Shown here: piece after piece, positions 33,464-44,376 of the stretch
How the letters are laid out: each line of letters begins with the position of its first letter
Position numbering within the stretch: position 1 is the first letter of the stretch
Origin: Microstegium vimineum
Taxonomy: Eukaryota > Streptophyta > Magnoliopsida > Poales > Poaceae
Assembly: GCA_022036555.1 (NCBI GenBank)
Contig: CM039137.1
Coordinates: 2,330,947 to 2,394,946 of the forward strand
Length of the DNA stretch: 64,000 nt
Direction: 5' to 3'
Program-made: the position numbers and the translations under genes
The notes under the pieces: model-generated
What the model was told of the DNA's origin: nothing
The model's database searches: none
Seen by the model: only the letters and a program-made list of their open reading frames with translations

Positions 33464-34414
33464 ATGGCCCCCAAGCGCTCGCGTCCACCTGCGCTGCCTA
33501 CGCCTCCGGCTGCCTCCTCCGAGGAGACCCGCTCTGGTTCGGGCTCCGAGGAGGAGGAGATCGCTCACTCATCGTCACCGCCTCCGGCGGCTCCCAAGAG
33601 CATTGCTCCGCCGCCGCAGAAGGACCAGGAATCCGAAGCGTCCGATGAGGATGAAGATAGCGAGGAGGAGGACGAGACGGCCAACCACGTGGTCCCTTCT
33701 TCCGCCACCAAGAACCCACCTCCGCCGGCGGCGGCTCGCGAGGAATCCGAAACTTCCGACGGAGAAGAGGAGGAGGAGGAGTCGGGCGACGAGATGCCGC
33801 AGACGAAGCCCGCTCCAAATCAAGAGGTGGAGGCTAAGGCCGCAAAGCGGCCGAGCGCGCTGTTCCAGCGCACCTGGTCGGCTGACGACGAGTTCCGCAT
33901 CCTGGAGGCCCTCGCTGCGCACCGCCTGGAGCACGGCACGCTGCCTCAAACAGACGTGCTGGCCAAAGCCCTCGCTGGCAAGCTCGATAACAGTGGCTGC
34001 AGCATCTCCGAGCTCAAGAGGAAGGTGACTAGCTTGCAGGGCCGGATCACCAAAGTGGCCAAGAAGGGTGTGCTGCCGAGCAAGGATCAAGACCGCCGTC
34101 TCCTGGACCTCTTCAAGAGCGTCTGGCCTTCCGTTACCAAGGCGCCTACCAAGGCGGCGCCGGTTAACAGTGGTGCTGGGAGGGAGCCTGATGAGATGTG
34201 TGAGCTGTACCCATACCTTGCGGAGGAGGTGAAGGCGCTTCAGAAGTCACACCCGGGCTTGTTCAAGCGGGAGTTTGCGATGATCGATGATAGCAAGGCC
34301 CGTGCACTGAACGAGAAGATCAAGAGGCAGAGGAATGTACAGATGAAACTGCATCTGCGCAGCCATGACCTGATCAAGGAAGTGACCAAGACGCTCATGG
34401 ACCTGACTGATTGA
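33464..34414 (+). CDS. GeBP/STOREKEEPER-like DNA-binding protein (DUF573), single exon
   Basis: 316 residues, intronless as usual for this family of plant nuclear transcription factors. Residues 1-130 are Ser/Pro- and Glu/Asp-rich with alternating acidic runs. The GeBP/DUF573 domain starts at about residue 132 (LFQRTWSADDEFRILEALAAH) and continues through LAKALAGKLDNSGCS, ELKRKVTSLQGRI and LLDLFKSVWPS to about residue 230. The C-terminus (about 280-314, ALNEKIKRQRNVQMKLHLRSHDLIKEV) is helical with spaced Leu, the expected leucine-zipper-like dimerisation region. The ATG is the first after the TATA box, in the context GGCGATGGCC. Its 3' flank is cut at 34616 by a nested transposon. Confidence 0.88.
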   Translation: MAPKRSRPPALPTPPAASSEETRSGSGSEEEEIAHSSSPPPAAPKSIAPPPQKDQESEASDEDEDSEEEDETANHVVPSSATKNPPPPAAAREESETSDGEEEEEESGDEMPQTKPAPNQEVEAKAAKRPSALFQRTWSADDEFRILEALAAHRLEHGTLPQTDVLAKALAGKLDNSGCSISELKRKVTSLQGRITKVAKKGVLPSKDQDRRLLDLFKSVWPSVTKAPTKAAPVNSGAGREPDEMCELYPYLAEEVKALQKSHPGLFKREFAMIDDSKARALNEKIKRQRNVQMKLHLRSHDLIKEVTKTLMDLTD

Positions 34415-35114
34415 TGACTAGGCTTGAGCAGTATCTAGGCATTCTATTTTATGGCATTCAAATGCGTTGATGCTCGATTACCATCAATTTATGTTCTCTA
34501 CTGAAGTACGGTAGCTGAATCTCGACTTTGTTATCTAGCTGGTGTTGAGTTTTTCGTTGTTCATGGTGATCAAGACTTGTTGCAGTGTCAGTGTTAAGTC
34601 AGGAAGTGTCTGGATCATAGTTCCGCTAGGCGTTTCTGGGCGTACGCCTAGGCGGGATTAGTCGCTAGGCGGAGCCCTCCGTCGCGACTAGTGGGTGAGG
34701 CGTAGTCCTCGGCGCTAGGCGGATGTAGGCGTTTCTGGGCGGCGCGTAGGCGGAGCTAGGCGTCCTATCCACTTATTTGTGCTTTACATTTGTGATTACT
34801 AGCTGCTGATTTGATTTGCTAATGGTTGGAAGGTTGGTGAAATCATTCAGATAAGTGTCAACTTGCAAAGGAATCAGGTAAGTCTACTAGCCCTCTTTAT
34901 ATTTACGGCCTGTTTGGTTCCCTAGAATTGAATCACTTTCTTTGAATCAAATTTTAGGAATTGATTTGTGTAGAATTGAATCAGCTAGAAACTGATTCAT
35001 TTCCATTACTCTTGTTTGGATGCAAATAGAATTGAATTTCTAGAATTAAAATGAAAATGTTGTTTGGCTAACTTGGATCAAGAATTGAACCCAGTCTATA
35101 TGCTGTAGTGAACA

Positions 35115-35140
35115 TATATATATATATATATATATATATA
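35115..35140. repeat. (AT)n microsatellite
   Basis: An uninterrupted AT dinucleotide run of about 13 units inside the Harbinger-type element. Confidence 0.9.
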
Positions 35141-35429
35141 GCCATAAATAGTTGTACACATAAATGATGCACATCTATCACATAATATAGTACACATAAA
35201 TAGTTGTACATCAATATTCTTCAAATTTGAAGCATCACAGGCGACCATCACATATCTAGCCATCACATAAATATATCATATTCAAATATTCCTCAATCAC
35301 TCTCCATAACCGTAGATTACATGAGGTAGCAGGTACATGATACAAGGTCCATCATGATACAAGGTCCATGATACAAGGTCCATCACTCAAATATTCCTCA
35401 CTCACTCCCCATCACAGCTGATTACACAA

Positions 35430-37270
35430 TCACTTATTAAGTTGCTTTAGTAGCCATTTCTTCCTCCTGTGCATTGGTAGGGCTATCATTGACTCAAATT
35501 TGCGAGCATCACACGTGAGGATGTCATACAAGTCCAACTCAGTGTCAGAGTCAACGCCTTCTACATCCTTTAGTGCTGCAAGTACTTCAGACGACGAAGG
35601 AGGCTTTGTTGGTGCATCATCCTGGAGCACTGTCTTGAACATGTCTAACTTCTCACACCACATTGATGTAAACGAATCATCTGATCTTTGCCTCTTCAAA
35701 CTTCCAGAAGTTGTTGATGACCTAGTTGGATCTTTGTCGGTACCACCTTCTTTAACCATCTCTCTTGAACTCTTAGATGTTGTACGGGTTGCCTCTCCAT
35801 TTGCATGATCCTTACAGTAGACTAGACTGATCGACTCCTAGTGTTTGATGATTTTGTTTCTGTAGCCTTTCGCTTCCTTGTTTTTCTGTAGAGATAGATA
35901 TAGTTAAACATCCATCACTAGTAATTGTATCAAAATGAGAAGGTAGAACTGTCTTGTAGCATTAAAGAGAGTTGTAATAAAGCTAGACAGTAATGGAGAC
36001 TTCAGACATTACAGTGTTGACATCACAGACATCACAGATTGACAGACCATCATATGGTCCCGACTCAAATATAGTACTGAGTGTAGGTAGCATCACATCC
36101 TGTGTGTAGGCAGCCATGAGCATGAAGTAACACGTCATGGCGGCCTGCTGCTTCGTATCCCCATGCATAAAGTGTTGACATCTGACCATGAAAGACAAAA
36201 CCTGTAGCCTACTACTAGTACTACCACCTCTGTTATCATGTCCCCATGCATACAAACAGGAAGTGTGCACTTGGCATTTTTGTCCTCACTCAATTGGCAT
36301 TTTAATTGTGTGTATATAGGTTTGGAAGTACTAGTAGGAAAGTGTGCACTAAAGCATACCCAAATGGAAGGATTTCACATTTTTTAAATTTTGTTCAACT
36401 TATGTCAACACAACATCAAGATGGATACGGTAAATTGTGGATGCAATATCAACAAACAGGTTATAAGCGCAATAAGAATCAGGATTACATGTACTGATGT
36501 ACATATCAGAAACAAGCAATTGGAAAAACCATAAGACCACTAGACCTGAATAGGTTGTCACATTAAGCATTTTTCATCTTTATCTTGGGAAACATGGCAG
36601 CACAATGCTGGATGCATCAAAGCACAACAACAGTTCCTCGTAATAAGAAAACAGTATCCATAGGTATTTTACAGTTCTTACATCTGAGCAGTATCCATTG
36701 CTTAAACTGTGAAGGGTAATGCATGCAATTAAACACATTCATGCCATGAATATAGTATCACTATAAGTGACCATTTCAAGACAGTAGGTGTATCAAAAGA
36801 GCAGTTCTTACATCTGTCCAAAAACAGCAGTTGTATAAAAAACAGCAGGTGTATCAAAAACAGCAGGTGTGTTACTATAAGTGACTGAATCCACATGTAT
36901 CAAAACTGCAAACTTAAGACAAGCATTTGACATACCTCAATATAGGATTCCCATGCAGCTTCACTATCAATTGAAAGTCTATTCTTGTCCCAGTCCCAGC
37001 CAAAACCACTTTTAGATAACATGCCATTGACAATAGTGTAGTGCTTGTCGAATGTCTTACTCCTGGACTCAATGTTGCTTTTTGTGATGTTGACTCCACA
37101 TTTTCACGGACATTATTAATTGCAGCTGTGTAAACATGTGACTTCCATCCATTTTGACACATATCCCCTTTATTGTAGTACTCCACAAGAGTTTCGAGCA
37201 ACACTTTATCCATGTCATCATCCCATGGAACATAATCCCTTGATGTTTTCTTACCCTTGTCTACATCCTA
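35430..37270 (-). pseudogene. MYB/SANT-like (Myb_DNA-bind_3) accessory gene of the Harbinger element, degenerate
   Basis: Two minus-strand pieces. Near 37260-36930, VPWDDDMDKVLLETLVEYY then GWKSHVYTAAINNVRENV is the start of a MYB/SANT-like domain. After frame changes near 37095 the other frame gives a YTIVNGML-SGFGWDWD-type segment, its usual end. Near 35800-35430 a Ser-rich linker is followed by KLDMFKTVLQDD and MIALPMHRRKKWLLKQL, the usual C-terminus of such proteins. In active PIF/Harbinger elements this protein binds DNA and helps the transposase. The frameshift and lack of a continuous frame mark it as dead, although small introns could account for some gaps. Confidence 0.5.
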
Positions 37271-38261
37271 CAGTAAAAAGAAGTTACAATGGTCAATATA
37301 GCCATACCAAAACTAAACATCACATCAACAGACAAACACATGTTTTATCCTATCACACCAAGAGGGGAGGAGGATTGAGTCATACTTGAGTTGACATGGT
37401 GATGAAGCCTTAGCTCAGGCGTGGTCCAGGTTTGGTAGCAGTTCAGATATAGTGAAGACACCAACACTGTGGAAAGAGTATGAAAATTTAAACACTGAAG
37501 TATACTAGAGTAAAGAGTGTCTTGAACCAATAACGCAACATAAATCATGTCAGATTTTATTTTCATATTTAAACACTGAAGCTAGACAGTAATGGAGACT
37601 TAGTTACCAGAGAGCATATTGTTCCTAGATTTTATTTTCAGAGTAAGAATATTGGAACTCATACAGATCACAGTTATAAACTAGACAATAATTGAGACTT
37701 TGTTCATGTCAGCTAGATATATATAGCACTACCAGAAAGAAGCATAGACACATATACATATACATTTCCCATGCAAATGAATCATGTTTGCTAATGATCT
37801 AACTCAGAGAAGGCCACAGTGTTGACATCTGAAAGTTACAGGTTTAATAGACAGAAAATAAGGGAGGAGTAAAAAGCATACTTGTGTTGACATAGAGATC
37901 AAGCCTTAGCTCAGGTGTTGTAGCAGTAGAAATGAGTGGCACACTGATAATATAGAAGAAAACAGACAATGTTAATAAGATAGTAGAAATAAGCACACAA
38001 TAGGAATATAACCACTTCTAAACCACAGATAACAACTCTATTTTATCATTGAAGCTGAATATTGTTTGGCACTCATATGAATGACTGGAATTATATATAC
38101 ACTATCAGTGAAACCCTGGTTTATCAGTGACAGGAATTATATATAATTATCCACAAATAGACAGGAAAAAAAACAGCAGGCAGGCTGGGAGTGATGTAGT
38201 GGAAATATATAATTATCAGTTCAATCAAGCATACAAAAATGTAATCCAAAATATACTCTTC

Positions 38262-38380
38262 GCACTAGAATCGACGTTGCTGTTAGCAGTGTAAGCTGCA
38301 AAAAAAGAAAAAAAACATACAGTACATGTTACAAGGCGCTGGGCACTAGAATCAACTTTGTTGTTAGCAGTGTAAGCTGA
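38262..38380. repeat. Diverged 81-bp tandem duplication
   Basis: GCACTAGAATCGACGTTGCT with GTTAGCAGTGTAAGCTG at 38262 recurs at 38343 with a few changes. It is non-coding and inside the Harbinger-type element. Confidence 0.55.
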
Positions 38381-39089
38381 GAAAAATAAAGAAAGCTTGC
38401 TTGAACTGTTATGCACTGCCAGTGACCGGAAATGATTCCCATAGTCAGTTGTTTGACACCCATATGAGTTGGATTGACGACTTGGAGTCTTGGCAGACAA
38501 GATACTAGTGTATAAAAAAAGCTTATCTATGCATATCTAATGAAATTGACATGCCTGAACTTGACATCTCCTTGCGCCGTTGATTTGTCAGCATGCCAGA
38601 GTTGATTCACATGCATATCTAGTGAGCATAGAAGCACTGCGCCGCTCCTAAATTGAGTTGGATCATTTGATATGCATAGACAAGAATGCAGCTACGAGAT
38701 GCCAATAAATTTTGTTATGACCTATGCGTGTCCCAAATGGCCGATAAACCAAGTTGACTATCATGGTGGATGTGACATATTTAGTAGGGTTTTGAAAAAA
38801 TTCCAAATTTCTGCTGTCTACATTCTAAGCCACAATTTCCCTTTTCACCTTCTTTCTCCCGACCCGTGATCCAGTAATCAAAGCAAACGCAAATGTAATT
38901 AAGGCTGCCATCGCTTTCAATTGTCATAACTAAAGGGCAACCATGTCTTGTCTGAGAATTGAAAACAAATCAGAGATTGATTAAAGTTCATACCCGTGGT
39001 TGGAGCAGAGGAGGCGGGGCGGAGGGGCGGAAGCTGGGCGGCGGCGGGCCGAAGAAGAAGCCGGTGTCGCGGTCCGTCACCAGCAGTAC

Positions 39090-39375
39090 CCGTCCTCACG
39101 CGCGGCTCGGACGGCGGCGATTCGCACGAGCGGATCTCCAGCAGCACCCCCTCATGCGCGGCACGCGCGGCGGCGATCCGTGGGAGCCGAGGAGACACAG
39201 TGGCCAGTCGGCGTCGATCTCCACTCTCGAGCAGCGCGCGGGCACGGGCGGCGGCGATCCGTGGGAGCCGGGGAGACGCGGTTGCCGGTCGGCGTCGATC
39301 TGCACTCTCCAGCAGCTCGCGGGCACGGGAGGTGGCGATGCGTGGGGCCGGGGAGGCGCGGTGCCCTCCTCACGC
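39090..39375. repeat. 81-bp GC-rich minisatellite, about 3.3 copies
   Basis: CGGCGATCCGTGGGAGCC at 39171, its repeat at 39252 and a diverged TGGCGATGCGTGGGG at 39333 mark an 81-bp period. Each unit also has a GTCGGCGTCGATCT block and a CTCTC(C/G)AGCAGC block. The period is a multiple of three, so overlapping frames stay open (27-residue units), but no known protein is matched. Confidence 0.7.
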
Positions 39376-39911
39376 GCGATCCGGGCGAGTCGAGTCGCGA
39401 GAGACGGAGACGGAGATGGGCAAGTCGAGGACGGCGCGCGAACAGGTCGAGGGCGGTTACATGCAGAACCTCAGGTCGCCGCGTAGGTGGGCTCTGCGAT
39501 GCTGGAGGTGGCGGCGGCGAGGAGCGGCGAAGGCATGGCGGCAGCGGGATGGAGTCGGGGGAGGGAGAGAGGATGGGTCGAGTAAGATTCTGAGGGTTTC
39601 CGATGGACGAGGGTACGAAATGGGAGCGGCCTATCATTTCTGATGTTGGAAATGGGCCGAAAGCACCAATTCGATTCTAGAGCCAGCCAAACAGGCCGGT
39701 TTCTAGAAAGTGATTCAATTCGGGCCAATTCGGGAGAACCAAACATGCCCTTATTGTAATCTGTATATTCAGAATTATTGTAACATATATATTATATATA
39801 ATTATGGCTAAATTACCAAAACGTCTAGAACGCCTAGGCGCGATTACTCCCGCCTAGGCGCTAGGCAGTGGGTCACCGCCTAGAATCCGCCTAACGCCTA
39901 GCAAAACTTGG

Positions 39912-41164
39912 GTCTGGATGATGTTCAGTTCTGTTTTGTTGTTGATTCTGAACTTGGCATGATAACTTTTGTAAACTTGGCATGATAACTTTTGTAGTGC
40001 TGAACACCCTATGGTGCTGCCGTGCTGCCCGCGGAAGCATTGCATCTTCCACGTTCTCGCAGTGTCAGCATCTCAATCCCCCATCCAAGCTACTGCCAAC
40101 AACATGATCATCACAATACCTCGCCATCTCGTGCCTGAGCAGGCCAAGCACCGCCTGAGCCAACACAACCGCTGGGATTCTTGGGTGGAGCGCGGAGGTG
40201 GGGGGAGGGCGAGAGACGGAGCCGCGGCGAGCACCGCCTCAGCCAACGCTGGAGCCGCCTGCGGCATCAAGTTCCTGATTTCCAGCCACGACGTGATTTT
40301 TGGAAAAAGCCATTTTCAAATTTCAAGACAAACTTACACATGCAGTTTCATATGGACAGTCTAAGCATCTACAAAGCCATTGTAGGCCACAGTAAAAATA
40401 ATTTGACCAGTAAGTTTTTGACTCCACTTATTTTGAATGAGCATCGCACAAACATAAGCAAGTTCTGTTTTAGAACTGAATGAGAGCATTGCACAAACAG
40501 ATGGGTTTTTTGGATTCAAGCCATTACAATTCTTCAACTTTGAGCTTCTGAGTAAAACTGTGTGCACATTACAATTCTATATCACCGTACATCACTGCTG
40601 TACATATAACAAATACAAATCATGTGTACATTGAGCTTTCTGAGCTCCTTTACAACATACATGCATCTGAAGAACTATGTGCTAGCAAAACTTCCATCTC
40701 CAAGAAAATAACAGCAGCTAATGGGATGAGGAGACCATCCAGACCATGGAAAAGGTTAGGGAAATCATCAGATTCCAATCACTGCTGAAAATGTCCTTGC
40801 ACAATAGAGCCACAGTACAATATACAATAGAACAGCAGAGACTAATTAGTTTTATAAACTTCCTGGTAACAATAAATTAGATAGGCGATATGAAGTGTCT
40901 TGCTCTTGATATCGGTAGCGGTGCACAACTACAGAACCTGTCTCATCTGATTGAGAGATTTTGTTGTCATTCCAATAACTTTGTTTACATATCTTCGGTC
41001 TGAGGATGAAAGGAAGCCAAACAAAACAGCTTTCTTCCTCTACTACACTGAAATCCAATTCATATGTGGTCCTAATGGACAACAGTGGCTAAAATTGCAA
41101 AAACCTTTACACCTTCGCAAAATGGGTTTGAGCTTACACCGATAACCACAACCAATCTCAATAA
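39912..41164. other. Spacer downstream of CPR5-like gene (its 3' UTR on the minus strand)
   Basis: It begins with the second copy of the GTCTGGAT duplication. At 39951-39997 AACTTGGCATGATAACTTTTGTA occurs twice in tandem (24-bp period, two copies). A GC-rich patch at about 40100-40280 has open frames with no recognisable domain. The part adjoining 41165 should be the CPR5-like 3' UTR. Confidence 0.4.
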
Positions 41165-44100
41165 TCAATCCTCAATGTAACTTCTACTGAATCTGGACTT
41201 CAAACATTGAACTGCAAGCTCTTTCCAGTCTGACAGAGATGCAAATGGCAGCAAACCAGCCAAGCATGGCAAAATAAGTGAAACCAAAGCATAAAATATG
41301 TATCGGCGGGCCCAATATGGTAAATGAACAGCCTTGGTCTTGTGAGTCACAGAAATAGGACCATAGAGCATGCGATGTAAAAGAGATGGCCAAATGTTTC
41401 CAAATAAATGGATGGAGCAAAGGGACTCCCAGTATATAAGCCATACATTTCCATCCCCGCCTAGTGTGTCGACACAACGGCTTCCAAAATAACCACAAAG
41501 AACTCCCAATATCATAACATTGAATGTTACTGGCATGTTTGGTTCAGTCATCACAGAACGCTGGAAAATCAACCAACCAATTAATAGGAGCATCAAACTT
41601 CCAAAGAATATCCTTGTTGCTGCTATCACATGGCATTTGAAAAGCAGCAAACCAGAGTTAAATGATGACACTGAACTTGGCATCCACCAAGATGTATACT
41701 CCTGCAACAAAAGGGAGCACATTAGATGAGCATCTCAACAATGGCACTGGAAACAGTTAATTTGTATAAAAAAATGTGGTACATACCCTTGAAATTGCTG
41801 CACAAGCTGAAGTAGCAGAAGTTATCCGCTGGTACGAGTAAATATATGTTCCATATCCAAAACAGACAGACATGAGTACCACTGCAGTAAGAAGCATATC
41901 TATAAGTTTCCTTAAAAGTTCAGCATGCTTTGTATCCTCCATTTCAGTCTTGAATTTCTTTTCTTTGAAAGAGGCTTTCTGAAATCCCATACAAACTTTG
42001 ATCTTCTCTAACATGTGTGAGTCGGAGCTCAGAGATAACTGAGATCGGCTCAATTGCAATTTTCTCATAGTAAGTCCAATTTCAAGCTCCTTGAGCTCAT
42101 TTGAACGAGCTTGCTCATTCAGAGATCTCTCAAATAAATTAAGGATGTGCTCATCAATTTCTGGATTAGATCTGCTACGAGTAAGATGAACCAGCTGATG
42201 ATTGACGCCCTCATGAAGAACAATCTGATTATTCATGGAACTTGAGGGCATGTCAGTCTGGACATCATGTATCTGACTTTGTGAATCAGCACCACCTAAC
42301 TTCATTTCAGGTAATGAATCAGTACCACCCAACTTGATTCCAGGCACAGAATTACCATCTTTGTAAGAACATTGCGCCATATCTTGCTCATAGACAGGTG
42401 TTTCATTGATAAGGTGAATGGTTCTCAATGTACTACCAAAAGCTTTCTCAAAGTTACTCATGAAACTCTGAAATCTGTCACCATAAATCTACAGCGCACA
42501 AAAAAAAGGAGATATAAGAAGCTTATGGAAGCGGAAACATAGTAGTGAAAAAGAAACTGGCCTGCCCATACATTCGTTAAGGACTCCTTCACTGCCGAGG
42601 TACACATCTGCATCAAGAATTGGTGTGAGGACATCCATGGTTTTGTTCCAAACAGCAATCATTTATGAGAAGACGCATATGTACCTTTGAGAGGTCATCA
42701 GGTCGTAATCTTCCTTCAGAACCACTACATCTATTCAGAACCTGTAAGAGAAGGAAGTCTTAGCTTTTGAAGCTGATTGGTGTCCCCAAGTAGATCCATC
42801 CAAACCATTTCACTAATTGCACAATTTGAGTTACTGATATAATGTACTTCTTCCTATTAGGCGAAAAATATAAGTAGCAAACAGTCCAGCACGCACTATC
42901 AATTAGAATATTACGATGAGATGCTCAAACCTTTACACATTGATACAAAAAGCATGCAGTGCTTAAGATTCAAACTCACAGAAATTATTTTTTAAAACAA
43001 AAATAACAGTTAACAACAGAACACAAGTCAAACAGAACTATAATCAAGATAGGCATTAAAAATCAAAGTATCCCGTCCCCAGCCCATTAACTATGTGGTG
43101 CATTCATATGGCAAGTTCTGAACTGAACAGCCAAAAATAATCTTTCATGAGCCAAGCAAGAATAGTAGGATCTGATTCATCCAAAATTCCATTACTTTTT
43201 TTTTGACTTAGGTAACCCACCTTTTATGGAAAGCATATACAGGTATACAGTTCCTATACTGTTCCCCCAATTGGAACTGAATAGTTCAAAATTCTTACAC
43301 GTTCTGTCCATTTGAATTGAGCCCATCTTCAAACAGGATTATCTCAAGTTTGACAGACCTCATCAATTTTGCACTGAATCAAATAGAAATCTTCAGTGGC
43401 TTGAGAAGCACCTCATGTTTGGTCGAACATTATGCAGTCACAAACTCCATAAAGATCAGAGCAGCTAGGTCTTGAGATACTGCCACACAATGCAAGCACC
43501 ACTGGGAGAGCCAAATAATCACAATTCAATAAACAGCATCCACTTGGATGGCAGAGAGAAAAGACTAGCTTGTAATCACAATAGTACCAAACAATTGCTG
43601 AGCTTTTACTGGAACAACAATTTGGGTCAGGGCAGCTTAAACTCTTTATTGCATACAATACAAGCATTGCGCAAAACAACAATTTGGGTCTACCAATTAA
43701 TGAATAGTAAGTACTCAAATTCTAACCATCCAAACATAGCAAGGCAAATTGCTATGTTGTTTTGCGCAACAACATTCGAGTTAATTGAATTTGGGTAGCA
43801 TTCTGGAGACCCAAATTGTTGCGCAAAACAATTTGGGTAGAATTTGGTTGGTTACTACTCAAATTTGGGTCATTCTCGAGGGTTACTCATTGCTATGTTG
43901 TTGCGCAAATACTACTCGAGGCAAATTTGGGTAGAATTTGGTTGGTTACTACTCAAATTTGGGTCTACTCGCCATGTTTGCGAGTGTTCGCAAGAATAAG
44001 TAGTAACCAACCACATATTCTTGCGAACACTCGCACAAAATTATAACCATCCAAACACAGCAAGGCAAGCTGGACCGCATGAAGGCGTAAAGATTGAATC

Positions 44101-44376
44101 TTTGGGTCTTTCCGCCGCGTAGACGAGAAGAGAAAGAGGCAAGATACATCCCCTCACCTGGGCAAGCACCGCCGCGAAGGACATCCCGAGAGGCAGCGCG
44201 AGATCCTGCACATCGCCACCACCGGCTCTCCCACCTCCCCTAACGGCCACCTGCCGCCGCAGGTGCACCCCCTTCCGCATCCTGGAGCGCCCGGACGCCG
44301 AGCCGCCGGAAGACGAGGCCGACGAGGACGCCCCGCCGGCCTCCCGCGAGGCGGCAGCGATATGGGCCCCGTCCAT
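41165..44376 (-). CDS. CPR5-like transmembrane nucleoporin (five coding exons)
   Basis: CPR5 in Arabidopsis is a nuclear-envelope nucleoporin that restrains defence, cell death and senescence. Coding exons on the minus strand: 44376-44158, 42741-42685, 42607-42572 (36 bp), 42488-41787, 41701-41165; all GT-AG and in phase, 516 residues. Residues 1-73 are Ala/Gly/Ser/Arg-rich and disordered. VCTSAVKESLTN-type sequence with IYGDRFQSFMSNFEKAFGSTL opens the conserved part; a soluble region with LNLFERSLNEQARSNELKELE follows. Five hydrophobic segments occupy about 299-500. Between them is SRCVDTLGGDGNVWLIYWESL, and after the last, LLPFASLSDWKEL, which I recognise from CPR5. The ATG lies in a GC-rich context and is the only start joining the first exon. 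Introns 1 and 2-3 hold repeats (see 43600-44060). Confidence 0.82.
43600..44060. repeat. Repeat cluster with perfect hairpin in intron 1 of the CPR5-like gene
   Basis: CAATTTGGGT, AATTTGGTTGGTTACTACTC and TTGCGCAA motifs recur between 43612 and 43970. The segment AACCATCCAAACATAGCAAGGCAA at about 43724 recurs at about 44044. At 43980-43998 and 44016-44034 lies a perfect 19-bp inverted repeat with a 17-bp loop. This looks like nested small foldback insertions, unclassified. Confidence 0.6.

Larger units (their letters stand above)
34916..39750 (-). mobile_element. PIF/Harbinger-type element, 4.8 kb, TTA target duplication
   Basis: The left end is CGGCCTGTTTGGTT and the inward right end GGGCATGTTTGGTT. 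TTA flanks both sides (34913-34915 and 39751-39753). Inner ends are also mirrored (GAATTGAATCACTTTCT against AGAAAGTGATTCAATTC). It carries a MYB/SANT-like pseudogene on the minus strand, the accessory gene of PIF/Harbinger elements, but I find no DDE transposase. A GC-rich block at 38.99-39.6 kb may be its 5' leader. Confidence 0.65.
34616..39911. mobile_element. hAT-like element (outer), carrying a nested Harbinger
   Basis: Both ends are dense in CTAGGCG / CGCCTAG motifs in mirrored orientation: CGCTAGGCGTTTCTGGGCG near 34623 and CGCCTAACGCCTAGC near 39885. GTCTGGAT flanks both sides (34608-34615 and 39912-39919), an 8-bp duplication as hAT elements make. Exact end bases are uncertain by one or two. 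Apart from the nested element only about 460 bp belong to it, so it is a small non-autonomous copy. Confidence 0.55.

Noticed and set aside
35983..36270. A minus-strand exon of the missing Harbinger transposase
   Set aside because: The 95-codon frame has no DDE-type motif or resemblance to PIF transposases.
38917..39643. Overlapping frames of up to 215 codons on both strands
   Set aside because: Produced by the 81-bp GC minisatellite, whose period is a multiple of three.
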